Program-made: the position numbers and the translations under genes
Shown here: positions 8,102-16,019 of the stretch, one piece after another
How the letters are laid out: each line of letters opens with the position of its first letter
How positions within the stretch are numbered: the stretch's first letter is position 1
Notes under the pieces: model-generated
The model's database searches: none
Seen by the model: only the letters and a program-made list of their open reading frames with translations
What the model was told of the DNA's origin: nothing
Source of the DNA: Planctomycetota bacterium
Lineage (GTDB): Bacteria; Planctomycetota; UBA1135; UBA2386
Direction of reading: 5' to 3'
NCBI GenBank assembly: GCA_028281765.1
Contig: JANQJF010000086.1
Location: 1-64,000, forward strand
Length of the DNA stretch: 64,000 nt

Positions 8102-9150
8102 CAGACGGTGGCCTCCGGCTTCGCGATGCCGAGGACGCGGAGGTCCTTGGACAACGCGCCCTTCTCTTGCAGCATCTGCACGTGCTGGATGCGCTGGTAG
8201 CGGGGGCCGGTCAGATTGTCGACGGACAGACCGAACTCACGATACGCGTGGTAGAGCTCCTCGACGCCGCGGCGGACGGTCCAACGCGGGCGGTAGTTCG
8301 GCAGCTCCGCGAGGATGCGGTCGCAGTTGACGTTGTAGTTGCGGATGTCCGGACTGGCGCCGTCCGCGAACGTCACAGTGCTGTGTGGCACGACGTCCTG
8401 CACGATCTGGGCGACGTCCCGAATCCGGTAGTTCTCGCCCGTCTGTCCGACGTTGAACGCGCGGTCGTGTACCTTGTGGCGCGGCGCCTCGAGTGCCGCG
8501 AGGAACGCGAGCGAGATGTCCTCGATGTGCACGAGTGGGCGCCACGATGTGCCCGCGCTCTTGAGCAGGACCTCGCCGGTCGTGATCGCGTAGCCGACGA
8601 GGTTGTTGACGACGAGGTCCCCGCGCAAGCGAGGCGACACGCCGTAGGCCGTCGCGTTGCGCAGATACGTCGGCGAGAACATGTCGTCGGCGAGCCGGCG
8701 CAGGTCGCGCTCGACGAGCACCTTGGACTCGCCGTACGGCGTGACCGGGTTCATCGCCGACAGCTCGTTGAGTGGCTCGTCGGTCGCGGCGCCGTAGTTG
8801 CTACAGCTCGACGAGAACAGAAAGCGAGGCACGCCGGCCAGCTTCGCGACCTCGGCGAGACGCACGGATGCGCGATGGTTGATCTCGTACGTCAGCTCGG
8901 GATCCAGGTCCCCGAGCGGGTCGTTCGAGATCCCCGCGAGGTGCATGATCGCGTCGAAGCCGATCAGGTGGTCGGGCTGCACGTCGCGGATGTCGATCCG
9001 CATCGACGGGACCGTTCGCGCGGGCTCGCCGAACTCGCAGTCCGTGAACATGTAGTTGTCGAGGCCGACGACCGAGTGACCCGCTTCCTGCAGGACGCGG
9101 GTCAGGATCGTGCCGATGTAGCCGTCGTGTCCGGTGACGAGTACTTTCAT
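8101..9150 (-). CDS. NAD-dependent epimerase/dehydratase, extended SDR
   Basis: The 349-residue protein starts MKVLVTGHDGYIGTIL, a GxxGxxG dinucleotide-binding motif, and carries the SDR active site YGESK with a preceding SSSCSNYG serine segment. It acts on a nucleotide sugar, as an epimerase, dehydratase or reductase. The ATG at 9150 overlaps the rfbF stop (ATGA), and upstream in-frame codons only shadow rfbF. No obvious rfbG (CDP-glucose 4,6-dehydratase) is in the window, so this enzyme either follows an rfbG encoded elsewhere or does a related step. Confidence is high for the family and low for the exact reaction. Confidence 0.86.
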   Translation of the reverse strand: MKVLVTGHDGYIGTILTRVLQEAGHSVVGLDNYMFTDCEFGEPARTVPSMRIDIRDVQPDHLIGFDAIMHLAGISNDPLGDLDPELTYEINHRASVRLAEVAKLAGVPRFLFSSSCSNYGAATDEPLNELSAMNPVTPYGESKVLVERDLRRLADDMFSPTYLRNATAYGVSPRLRGDLVVNNLVGYAITTGEVLLKSAGTSWRPLVHIEDISLAFLAALEAPRHKVHDRAFNVGQTGENYRIRDVAQIVQDVVPHSTVTFADGASPDIRNYNVNCDRILAELPNYRPRWTVRRGVEELYHAYREFGLSVDNLTGPRYQRIQHVQMLQEKGALSKDLRVLGIAKPEATV

Positions 9151-9932
9151 CGCACGACCTCCGGAGCACGGCGCATCCACGGCGCGTTGCCGCTCTCCCA
9201 CAAGTCCTCGAGCAGCTTCTTTTCGCGCAGTGTGTCCATGCACTGCCAGAAGCCGTCGTGCTGGTAGGCCATGAGCTGGCCGTCGGCCGCGAGGTGCTCG
9301 AGGGGGCCCTGTTCGAGCATCTCGTCGTCGGAGCCCGACAGGTAGTCGAAGACCTCCGGATCGAGCACGAAGAACGCGCCGTTGATCCAGCCCTCGGCGA
9401 GCTGCGGCTTCTCGGTGAACGAGCAGACCTGGTTGTTGACGATCTCGAGGTGGCCGTAGCGCGCCGGCGGACGAACCGCGGTGACGGTTGCGAGGCGACC
9501 GTGGTCGTCGTGGAACGCGCGCAGCTCGTCGAGGTTGACGTCACTGACGCCGTCTCCCCAGGTGAGGAAGAACGGCTCGTCCTCGAGATGCTTGCGAAGA
9601 CGGCCGAGTCGTCCGGCCGTCATCGTCTCGAGCCCGGTTTCGACGAGTTCGATCTTCCAGTCGCGGGCTGGTCCGTCGTTGCGCACCGTCCCGTCCCCGA
9701 GATCGACAGTGACGTTGCCGCTCAGCGAGCAGAACTCGGCCATGTAGCGCTTGATGAACTCACCGCGGTAGCCGAGCGCGATCACGAACTCCGTATGACC
9801 GAAGCTCGCATAGTGGTGCATGATGTGCAGGAGGATCGGCAATCCGCCGATTTCGACCATCGGCTTGGGCCGGATCTCGGTCTCCTCCGCAAGGCGGGAG
9901 CCATACCCGCCGGCGAGAATTGCAACCTTCAT
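9147..9932 (-). CDS. rfbF: Glucose-1-phosphate cytidylyltransferase
   Basis: The 261-residue nucleotidyltransferase makes CDP-glucose from CTP and glucose-1-phosphate, the entry to CDP-deoxy and branched sugars. The N-terminal LAGGYGSRLAEETEIRPKPM matches the RfbF signature closely, followed by VEIGGLPILLHIMHHY. FFLTWGDGVSDV carries the metal-binding Asp, and FWQCMDTLREKKLLEDLW is typical of the RfbF C-terminus. Length equals the family norm. It is the first gene of a five-gene leftward operon in which every junction overlaps. Its promoter should lie in 9933-10143. Confidence 0.93.
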   Translation of the reverse strand: MKVAILAGGYGSRLAEETEIRPKPMVEIGGLPILLHIMHHYASFGHTEFVIALGYRGEFIKRYMAEFCSLSGNVTVDLGDGTVRNDGPARDWKIELVETGLETMTAGRLGRLRKHLEDEPFFLTWGDGVSDVNLDELRAFHDDHGRLATVTAVRPPARYGHLEIVNNQVCSFTEKPQLAEGWINGAFFVLDPEVFDYLSGSDDEMLEQGPLEHLAADGQLMAYQHDGFWQCMDTLREKKLLEDLWESGNAPWMRRAPEVVR

Positions 9933-10061
9933 TTTTCCCCTGGTGTCGTCCGCAGTCGTCTGGGTAGAGATCGACTACGGACGCCGGGGAAGTTCTCAAG
10001 GACGGCGAACACACGATGGGGCGGGAGGTTCCGGGCCGGGTCCCGTTCGTGAACGTGAATC

Positions 10062-10113
10062 CGCAAGCGGATCGCCGCTACTCAGGTTGACGGCGGCAAC
10101 GAGTCCGCTTGCG
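10062..10113. promoter_or_regulatory. Inverted repeat between the Wzz/kinase operon and rfbF
   Basis: CGCAAGCGGA (10062-10071) and TCCGCTTGCG (10104-10113) are perfect 10-bp inverted arms 32 bp apart, in the 211-bp gap between two leftward operons. The left arm is also part of a smaller palindrome TCCGCAAGCGGA. It may be an operator for rfbF or a weak terminator for the kinase gene. Nearby 10029-10058 (GGGTCCCGTTCGTGAACG) faintly resembles the dispersed element at 12349. Confidence 0.35.
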
Positions 10114-10143
10114 TGCCCAGCGGCTCGTTCCCGTCTCGGCTTC

Positions 10144-10842
10144 TCAGATCATCTTCTGCAGCCCGCTCGGCAGATCGTAGCGCACGTCGTTCAGAACGAT
10201 GCCCGCGCATCGGACCCCCAGCTCCTGTAGCGTCGCGAGCGAGCGCTCGACGTCTTCCTTCTTGGTCCGGTTCGCGCGGACCACGAGCAGCACGTGGTCC
10301 AGGCTCTTGAGGATCGCGCCGCACTCCGGCGAAGAACTCAGCGGTGGTGCGTCGATCACGGTCAGCTGGTGGTGGCGCTGCAAGAACTCCGTGACCTTCT
10401 GCACGTTGCGGTAGTCGAAGTCGTTGCTGAAGTCGTGCGGCGGGCGGCCGGCACAGACCAGGGTGACGCCCTCGATGCGCTTCGCGGCTTCCTTGAACTG
10501 AGCGGTGCGCTCGACGAGGTCCCAGAGGCCGGCACAGGGCGGCATGTTGAACTCGCGGGACAGCCCCGGGCGGCGCAGGTTCGCCTCGACGACCGCGACG
10601 CGGCCGCCGCGGCGGGCGGCGAAGCGAGCGAAGTTCGCGGCCATCGACGTCGAGCCTTCACCGGCGAACGTCGATACGAATCCGATGCGCAGGTCCTGGA
10701 CCTTGTCGACCGGGATGCCGCCGGACAAGCGGCTCCAGAGATGGCCGGCTTCCTCGATCAACGACTGGCGTTCGGCGGGCGTCTGCATGCTCTGCGGCGA
10801 GAACGGTTCGTGAGTCTGGTGGATCTTCTTCCGGGTGCTCAT
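10144..10842 (-). CDS. CpsD/Wzc-type BY-kinase-like ATPase, degenerate nucleotide site
   Basis: The 232-residue protein has the fold of the cytoplasmic kinase half of Wzc/CapB tyrosine kinases, which control polysaccharide polymerisation and export. Its key motifs are altered. The P-loop reads STFAGEGSTSMAAN (57-70), where family members have GEGKST, so the Walker A lysine is absent. Walker A-prime reads VVEANLRRP, with Glu/Asn where Asp/Asp is usual. Walker B (TVIDAPP, 161-167) is intact. The C-terminus lacks a tyrosine cluster. It overlaps the Wzz gene by ATGA, so the two act as a split Wzc. It may be a non-catalytic regulator. Confidence 0.82.
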   Translation of the reverse strand: MSTRKKIHQTHEPFSPQSMQTPAERQSLIEEAGHLWSRLSGGIPVDKVQDLRIGFVSTFAGEGSTSMAANFARFAARRGGRVAVVEANLRRPGLSREFNMPPCAGLWDLVERTAQFKEAAKRIEGVTLVCAGRPPHDFSNDFDYRNVQKVTEFLQRHHQLTVIDAPPLSSSPECGAILKSLDHVLLVVRANRTKKEDVERSLATLQELGVRCAGIVLNDVRYDLPSGLQKMI

Positions 10843-12182
10843 CCGATCATCCTCGCTTCGTTGTGGCGGTTGATGTGCTTGCTCGTCAGGTTCGGGATCG
10901 AGGCGAGCACGGGTGCGCCGAGCGTCTCGATGTCGTTTACGGTGTGGATGCGGCGGTCGGTCATCGTGCGGAACACTGCGAACGCGATCCCGAGCGCGAG
11001 GCCGGCGCCGAGTCCGCGCAGCAGCAGGGCGAGCGGCGACAGGTCGTCGAACGAGATCGGCATGGACGCCTTGTCGAGCACCGCGAGCGAGCTGACTTGG
11101 TTGGTCGCGAGGAGCTGCTTGTGGCGGGCCCGTTCGAGCGCGTTTTCGGCACGTTCGAGCTGTTCCTGGCGCTTCTCGAGTGTCTGGCTGAGCATTTGGA
11201 AGCGGGACTCGAGCGGCGCGAGCTCGGCGAGCGCGCGGCTCGCGGCCTCGATTCGCTCCTTGTGGTGCTGCTTCAAGAACGCAGCGTGCTCGGCCGCGAT
11301 CTCGGTCGCGCGAGTGCGGAGTTCGGTGATCGTGCGCTCGGTGCTGACGATGGCGCGGTCGCTCGGCTGCAGCTTGGTGCGCAGGTCGACCAGGCGCGTC
11401 TCGAGAGTGCGAAGCTGCTCGCGCAGCGCGACGAGGCGCGGTTCGTTGCTACTGCCGAACTCGATCTCACGCGTGAACTCCTGCCGGGCTCGTAGCGCCT
11501 CGGCGAGATCGGTGCGGCGTGCCTCGAGCTCCGCCGCGAACTCCGACGTCCCGGTGCCCTCGAGGAACTCCCTGTGGCGCGTGCGGGCGGCTTCGAGTGC
11601 GGCGACCGCGGTGCGGTGCCCCTGCTCGACGATCGCGACTCCACGGCTGTCGCGGTAGACGTCGAGGTGATGATCGATCGCCTCTTCCATGTAGACCTGG
11701 AGCGTGTCCCGCGCGTATTCCGCGTCGATGTCTTCGAGCGACACCTGGACGAGGCTCGAGTGACGAGGAACGAAGATGTCGAGGCGGCTGCGGAGGTCTT
11801 CGATCGCTCCGGCCTGGTCTTCGACGATGCCGAGCTTGTCGACGACGCGACGCAGGAGCTCGGTCGAAAGAAGGATGTGCGGCACGTTGCCGCCGACACC
11901 CGGCGTCCGTGCGTTGGCTTCCCCGTCGAGCGAGCGCACGTCGATCTCCTCGGTGCCGCGCTTGATCAGGAACGAGCCTTCGGAGACGAAGGTCGGCGTG
12001 CGGAAATTCGACCACGTCACGGCCGCTGCTCCGACGACGAGTGCGCACGCGAGGATCGAGCGCCGATGACGCGCAAGACCGTTCAGTACGCGCGGAAACG
12101 AGACGGGCGCACTGTCGGCGTCCGTCGCGTTCGGAAGACTTCGGTTTGCAGGACTGTGGTACGGCTGCAGGCTTCTCGTCAT
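10839..12182 (-). CDS. Wzz/GumC-family polysaccharide chain-length protein
   Basis: This 447-residue inner-membrane co-polymerase has an N-terminal membrane segment (about 39-60, SILACALVVGAAAVTW), a long periplasmic part with strong coiled coil (about 170-370), and a C-terminal membrane segment (LALLLRGLGAGLALGIAFAVF). It sets chain length of the exported polysaccharide and partners the coupled ATPase gene. The ATG at 12182 was chosen because the ORF upstream translates the repeat palindrome. Two hairpins lie just upstream (12196-12238). A Wzx flippase is not found in the window. Confidence 0.87.
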   Translation of the reverse strand: MTRSLQPYHSPANRSLPNATDADSAPVSFPRVLNGLARHRRSILACALVVGAAAVTWSNFRTPTFVSEGSFLIKRGTEEIDVRSLDGEANARTPGVGGNVPHILLSTELLRRVVDKLGIVEDQAGAIEDLRSRLDIFVPRHSSLVQVSLEDIDAEYARDTLQVYMEEAIDHHLDVYRDSRGVAIVEQGHRTAVAALEAARTRHREFLEGTGTSEFAAELEARRTDLAEALRARQEFTREIEFGSSNEPRLVALREQLRTLETRLVDLRTKLQPSDRAIVSTERTITELRTRATEIAAEHAAFLKQHHKERIEAASRALAELAPLESRFQMLSQTLEKRQEQLERAENALERARHKQLLATNQVSSLAVLDKASMPISFDDLSPLALLLRGLGAGLALGIAFAVFRTMTDRRIHTVNDIETLGAPVLASIPNLTSKHINRHNEARMIG

Positions 12183-12195
12183 CTCTCGTGATCGC

Positions 12196-12238
12196 CCCGG
12201 TGTGGTGGTTGGACACCGGGTTTCCCCTTCCGGGGGAA
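12196..12238 (-). promoter_or_regulatory. Two hairpins in the Wzz gene leader
   Basis: CCCGGTGT/ACACCGGG (12196-12203 with 12213-12220) forms a perfect 8-bp stem with a 9-nt loop. TTCCCC/GGGGAA (12222-12227 with 12233-12238) forms a 6-bp stem. If transcription of the chain-length gene starts upstream of them, they would lie in its mRNA leader, 14 nt or more from the ATG, and could affect translation or elongation. The role is inferred from position. Confidence 0.35.
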
Positions 12239-12348
12239 GCGTAGCTCGCGATTGTCGAACGTGTCGGGAGGCGTCTCCGTGCCGCTCTCGAACTCTCGCT
12301 GCCAACGGATGTTCCCCTCCGGAGTTTTTGAACGTCTCCCGTGTCCCG

Positions 12349-12458
12349 ACCCGCGGAACGTGAACGGGCCCGGGTCCGAGCCCGAAAACGCGGATCAGCA
12401 CGGTCGATTGCATCCCCTCGATCGGGCTCGGACCCGGGCCCGTTCACGTTCCACGGGT
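12349..12458. repeat. Palindromic pair of dispersed elements, copies 2 and 3
   Basis: Two copies of the element also seen at 148-189 face each other. The arms 12355-12385 and 12422-12452 are perfect 31-bp inverted repeats separated by 36 bp. The repeat can form a very stable cruciform or RNA hairpin. It sits in the 326-bp divergent gap between the chain-length gene and the phosphoglycosyltransferase gene, which otherwise holds the leader hairpins and, presumably, both promoters. No transposase is associated with it. Confidence 0.95.
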
Positions 12459-12508
12459 GTGTGACAACACGTGGATTTTCGCGCCCTCTCCCGACCTCCC
12501 CCCAATCC

Positions 12509-13951
12509 ATGTCGTACGCTCCCCCCAGGGGGAACAGAAACGCGCGTCGGAAACCGCCCGTTTCGCACGAACAGATCATGCTGCAGTCGCACCACCGACT
12601 CTTTCATCGCACGAATCTGACGACGGAGACCGGCATCGCGCTCGCCGCGGCGGTCCTCTGTCATGTACCGACCGCGACGAATGCGGCGCTGATCACGCAG
12701 CTCGTGGCCGTGCCGGTTGCGTGGTTCGGGATCGCGACGCGGTGCGGGCTCTACCGTTCTCATCGCACCTCGACGTTGCTCAAGGAGATCGAGCTGCTCG
12801 GTGCGACCGTGCTCGGCACGATCGCGCTCGTCATGCTGCTCGGTCATGTGGCGTGGGGTTCTGCGGCGATCGATCCCGCGGGCTGGTTGCTCTGGGGCGC
12901 GCTTCCGATCGTCGCGCTGCGCATGGCCGTGCGCCTGACGCTACGCGAGCTGCGCAAGCGCGGTCGCAACTTCCGTCGTGCGATCGTCGTCGGGGGTGGC
13001 GCCGGTGCGGACGGCGTCGTATCCGAGGCGCGCGCGCGTCGTCATCTCGGCATCCAGGTCGAAGGCTGGGTCTCGTTCCGCGGCCAGCGCGAATCGATCT
13101 CGCGCGCCGACTTCCGAGGTAGCGTCGACGAGCTCCAGGACGTGCTCGCGTCCGGCACCGTCGACGTCGTGATCGTGTGCCCGCCGCCGAGCGTCACGAC
13201 CGCCGAGATCGCGCAGGTCCTCGAGCTCTGCCGCGCGGCCGGGATTCGCTGCCAGATCGCGCCCGACTTCCTGCGGGTGGCGAACACGCGGCCCGACCTC
13301 GAGTGGTACGGGGCGGTTCCTGCGCTCAGCTCGGTGCCGACGCGTAGCCACACGGTCCAGCTCGCCGTGAAGTCCGCGCTCGACATGGTCGGGGCGGCGA
13401 TTCTGCTCACGCTGCTCGCGCCAGTCATGGCCTGCATCGCGATCGCGATCAAGCTCGACACTCGGGGGCCGGTCTTCTTCCGTCAGTCCCGCGTCGGTCG
13501 TGGGGGCGCGACGTTCGGCTGCTGGAAGTTCCGCACGATGTGCATCGATGCCGAGGCGAAGCGCGCCGAGCTCGATGGCCAGAACGAGCAGGACGGACCG
13601 GTATTCAAGATCAAGCACGACCCGCGGATCACGCGAGTCGGCGCGTTCTTGCGGAAGTACAGCCTCGACGAGCTGCCGCAGCTGTTCAACGTGCTCCGCG
13701 GCGAGATGAGCCTCGTCGGGCCGCGTCCGCCGATCCCTGCCGAGGTGGACAACTACGAGTGGTGGCAGCGCCGCCGGGTTTCGGTGCGCCCTGGCCTCAC
13801 CTGCATCTGGCAGGTGCAGGGTCGCAACCAAGTGTCGTTCCAGGAGTGGATGGAGATGGACCTCGAGTATCTCGAGAACTGGTCGCTTTGGCTCGACTTC
13901 AAGATCCTCTGTGGCACGGCTGGCACGGTCCTGCGCGGGACGGGAGTGTGA
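12509..13951 (+). CDS. Polyprenyl-phosphate sugar-phosphate transferase (WbaP/WcaJ type)
   Basis: The 480-residue membrane enzyme starts polysaccharide synthesis by moving a sugar-1-phosphate onto undecaprenyl phosphate. Several membrane segments fill the N-terminal third, followed by a CoA-binding-like region (RRAIVVGGGAGADGVV) and another membrane hairpin (ALDMVGAAILLTLLAPVMA). The catalytic domain carries FGCWKFRTM, DELPQLFNVLRGEMSLVGPRP and RPGLTCIWQV. The ATG at 12509 was preferred over upstream codons that translate the repeat; the ATG at 12578 is an alternative. It is divergent from the chain-length gene and 2 bp upstream of the GT2 gene. Confidence 0.9.
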   Translation: MSYAPPRGNRNARRKPPVSHEQIMLQSHHRLFHRTNLTTETGIALAAAVLCHVPTATNAALITQLVAVPVAWFGIATRCGLYRSHRTSTLLKEIELLGATVLGTIALVMLLGHVAWGSAAIDPAGWLLWGALPIVALRMAVRLTLRELRKRGRNFRRAIVVGGGAGADGVVSEARARRHLGIQVEGWVSFRGQRESISRADFRGSVDELQDVLASGTVDVVIVCPPPSVTTAEIAQVLELCRAAGIRCQIAPDFLRVANTRPDLEWYGAVPALSSVPTRSHTVQLAVKSALDMVGAAILLTLLAPVMACIAIAIKLDTRGPVFFRQSRVGRGGATFGCWKFRTMCIDAEAKRAELDGQNEQDGPVFKIKHDPRITRVGAFLRKYSLDELPQLFNVLRGEMSLVGPRPPIPAEVDNYEWWQRRRVSVRPGLTCIWQVQGRNQVSFQEWMEMDLEYLENWSLWLDFKILCGTAGTVLRGTGV

Positions 13952-13953
13952 TC

Positions 13954-14949
13954 ATGACCAAGTCCGGATTGTCCGTAGTTCTCGTCAACTGGAACACGCG
14001 TGAGCGCCTGCTCACGATCCTCGATGCTCTCGAGAGCGCGATGTTGACGCGCGAGCTCCAGATCGTGGTCGTCGACAACGCGAGCTCGGATGGCTCGGCC
14101 GAGGCCGTGCGCGAGGAGCATCCCGACGTCGAGGTTCGGGCACAGAAGTCGAATCTCGGGTTTGGTGCGGGCGCGAACCGCGGGGTCGCGGCGGCCTGTC
14201 ACGATCTCGTCCTGCTGCTGAACACCGACGTCGAGTTCGAGGCGGATGCGATCGAACGGCTGCTCGAGTACGCCGATCGTCATCCCTATGCGGCGGTCAT
14301 CGGCCCGAAGATCGTCGACGAGAACGGCGTGGTGCAGACTTCGCATTGGCGCGTGCCGACGCTCGGTCAGATGGTCTCCGAAGGGCTGATGCTGCATCGC
14401 GTGCAGCGGCCGGACGTGCTCACGAGTGCACAGGGCGTCGATTGTGTCAGTGGCTGCGTTTTCCTCGTGCGCCGTGACGCGTTCGTGCGGCTCGGTGGGT
14501 TCGACGAGGACTTCTTCATGTATTTCGAAGAGACCGACCTGTGCCGCCGTGTTCTCGAGAACGGTCACGCCGTGCACTACGCGCCGGTCGCGACGTTCGT
14601 GCACGAGGGCGGGGGATCGGGCCATCGAATTCGCGGGCCGCTGTTCTGCGAGTTCCGCCGCAGCGAGATCCTGTTCCACGGCAAGCGTGGCGGTCTGCTC
14701 GCCGAGATCGCCGCACGAGCGATCTCGATTGGAGCGGTCGGCCTGCGCTTGTTCGGCTACACGGCCGTGATGTGCACGCCGGGGTATGCCGGCATCCGCG
14801 CGCGCGCCAAGGTCGCGCTGTTCGCGCGCGGTCTGGTCTCGCTCATCGCGCCCCGACTAGTGCCGCGAGTCGGTTCGCCTGGTGCGACCACGACGACTGC
14901 GCAACCGCAGCCCGACGCTCGTGCTGATCGTCAGGACGAAGCGGCATAG
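13954..14949 (+). CDS. GT2 family glycosyltransferase (rhamnosyltransferase-like)
   Basis: The 331-residue enzyme has a GT-A fold: LSVVLVNWNTRERL at the start, VVDNASSDGS for nucleotide binding, LLNTDVEF as the metal-binding DxD equivalent, and FDEDFFMYFEETDLCRR around the catalytic base. It resembles WbbL-type transferases that add a second sugar to the lipid carrier. The ATG lies 2 bp after the stop of the phosphoglycosyltransferase gene. The last 107 bp overlap the end of the convergent GT4-like gene. The overlapping C-terminus (Thr, Gln, Asp, Arg) looks dispensable. Confidence 0.88.
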   Translation: MTKSGLSVVLVNWNTRERLLTILDALESAMLTRELQIVVVDNASSDGSAEAVREEHPDVEVRAQKSNLGFGAGANRGVAAACHDLVLLLNTDVEFEADAIERLLEYADRHPYAAVIGPKIVDENGVVQTSHWRVPTLGQMVSEGLMLHRVQRPDVLTSAQGVDCVSGCVFLVRRDAFVRLGGFDEDFFMYFEETDLCRRVLENGHAVHYAPVATFVHEGGGSGHRIRGPLFCEFRRSEILFHGKRGGLLAEIAARAISIGAVGLRLFGYTAVMCTPGYAGIRARAKVALFARGLVSLIAPRLVPRVGSPGATTTTAQPQPDARADRQDEAA

Positions 14950-16018
14950 CGATTACGTCACGGATCGCCTCGAGGAACGCGTCCGGGTCGCTCGCGACGC
15001 GGATCATCTCGCCGTAGCGATGCGCGGCCGGGAAGTCCGTGCTGACGATCGGGAGGCCGAGCGCCAGGTACTCCTTGAGCTTGATCGGGTTGCACGCCTC
15101 GATCCACTCGTTCGCGTGATACGGCATCAGCGCCACGTCGAAGCCCGCGCCGTAGGACGGGATCTCGTCGTGGTCGCGTGGCCCGAGCCAGTGCACGTTC
15201 GGCAGTCCCACGAGCGCGTCGATGTTGCTCGGAGCGGCGCCGATCAGCACGAGCTGGGCTTCCGGGATCTCGCGCGCGACTCGCTCGAGAAGCGGGAGGT
15301 CGACGAGGTGACCGCGGAGACCGCCGAAGAAGCCGATCCTCGGGTGCGGGATCGTCGCGATGTCCTGAGGCGCGGACGCGGACTGTGGCGAGAACAGGTC
15401 GAGGTCGACGCCGTGATCGAGCAGCGTGCCGCGTTCGCCGGTGATCGTGCGCTCGGCGTCGCGTAGGGCATCGCTGACGTAGAGCACGTGGTCCGATCGC
15501 TGGAGTAGCTGCCGCTCGAACCCTTCGATCAGCAGCCGGTCCGCCTCGGCGAATGCCGAGTGCTTGTCGGAGCGGTTGTAGGTCAGACTCCGTCGCTGCA
15601 TCGGAGCGACCACGTCCCACGCGGTCGGTACGGTCACGACCATGTGCGGGTTCTCAATCCCGAGCGCACGCATTGCGAGACGCACCTGCATGCGAATCAG
15701 GGCCGCGTTGATGCGCCGCATCATCGGGCTGCCGTAGAACGGCAGCAGGATCGGCGACAGCACGGCGAAGTTCGGGCGGTCGCGCCGCGGCCGCTTCAAG
15801 AAGCGCAGCGTGCTGCGCGCCTTTCGCAGGATCTTGCCGGGCAGGCCTGAGCCCTTGCCGCCGCCGGGCATGCGCATGCCGATGCTGTTCACGAACAGCA
15901 CCTTGCGCTCGGTCGCGAGCGCGAGCATGAGCTGCACGTCCGAATGGGCGCGACTGTGATACCACCAGTCGACGCCGCCGAAGCAGACGAACGGGGCGGG
16001 TTCGGTCTTCGCGTTCAC
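14843..16018 (-). CDS. GT4-like glycosyltransferase
   Basis: The 391-residue protein has a GT-B layout: an N-terminal WWYHSR and FVNSIGMRMPGG region, and a C-terminal nucleotide-sugar domain with HPRIGFFGGL, NVHWLGPRDHDEIPSY and CNPIKLKEYLALGLPIVSTD. The latter is the typical acidic C-terminal site of GT4 enzymes, here with NPIKLKEYLA. The GTG at 16018 was chosen because it lies one base after the stop of the export-lipoprotein gene and directly precedes recognisable sequence. The final 107 bp overlap the convergent GT2 gene, and the C-terminal SWSHQANRLAALV is a normal family end. Confidence 0.86.
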   Translation of the reverse strand: MNAKTEPAPFVCFGGVDWWYHSRAHSDVQLMLALATERKVLFVNSIGMRMPGGGKGSGLPGKILRKARSTLRFLKRPRRDRPNFAVLSPILLPFYGSPMMRRINAALIRMQVRLAMRALGIENPHMVVTVPTAWDVVAPMQRRSLTYNRSDKHSAFAEADRLLIEGFERQLLQRSDHVLYVSDALRDAERTITGERGTLLDHGVDLDLFSPQSASAPQDIATIPHPRIGFFGGLRGHLVDLPLLERVAREIPEAQLVLIGAAPSNIDALVGLPNVHWLGPRDHDEIPSYGAGFDVALMPYHANEWIEACNPIKLKEYLALGLPIVSTDFPAAHRYGEMIRVASDPDAFLEAIRDVIAMPLRPDDQHERRAAVAQSSWSHQANRLAALVGAR

Positions 16019-16019
16019 G

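Noticed and set aside
7879..9267. Plus-strand open frames over the CDP-sugar operon
   Set aside because: Antisense shadows of the methyltransferase, SDR and rfbF genes; composition is non-protein-like.
12349..12458. Rho-independent terminator
   Set aside because: The 31-bp arms have no following T-run, lie between divergent genes where no transcript ends, and match a dispersed repeat.
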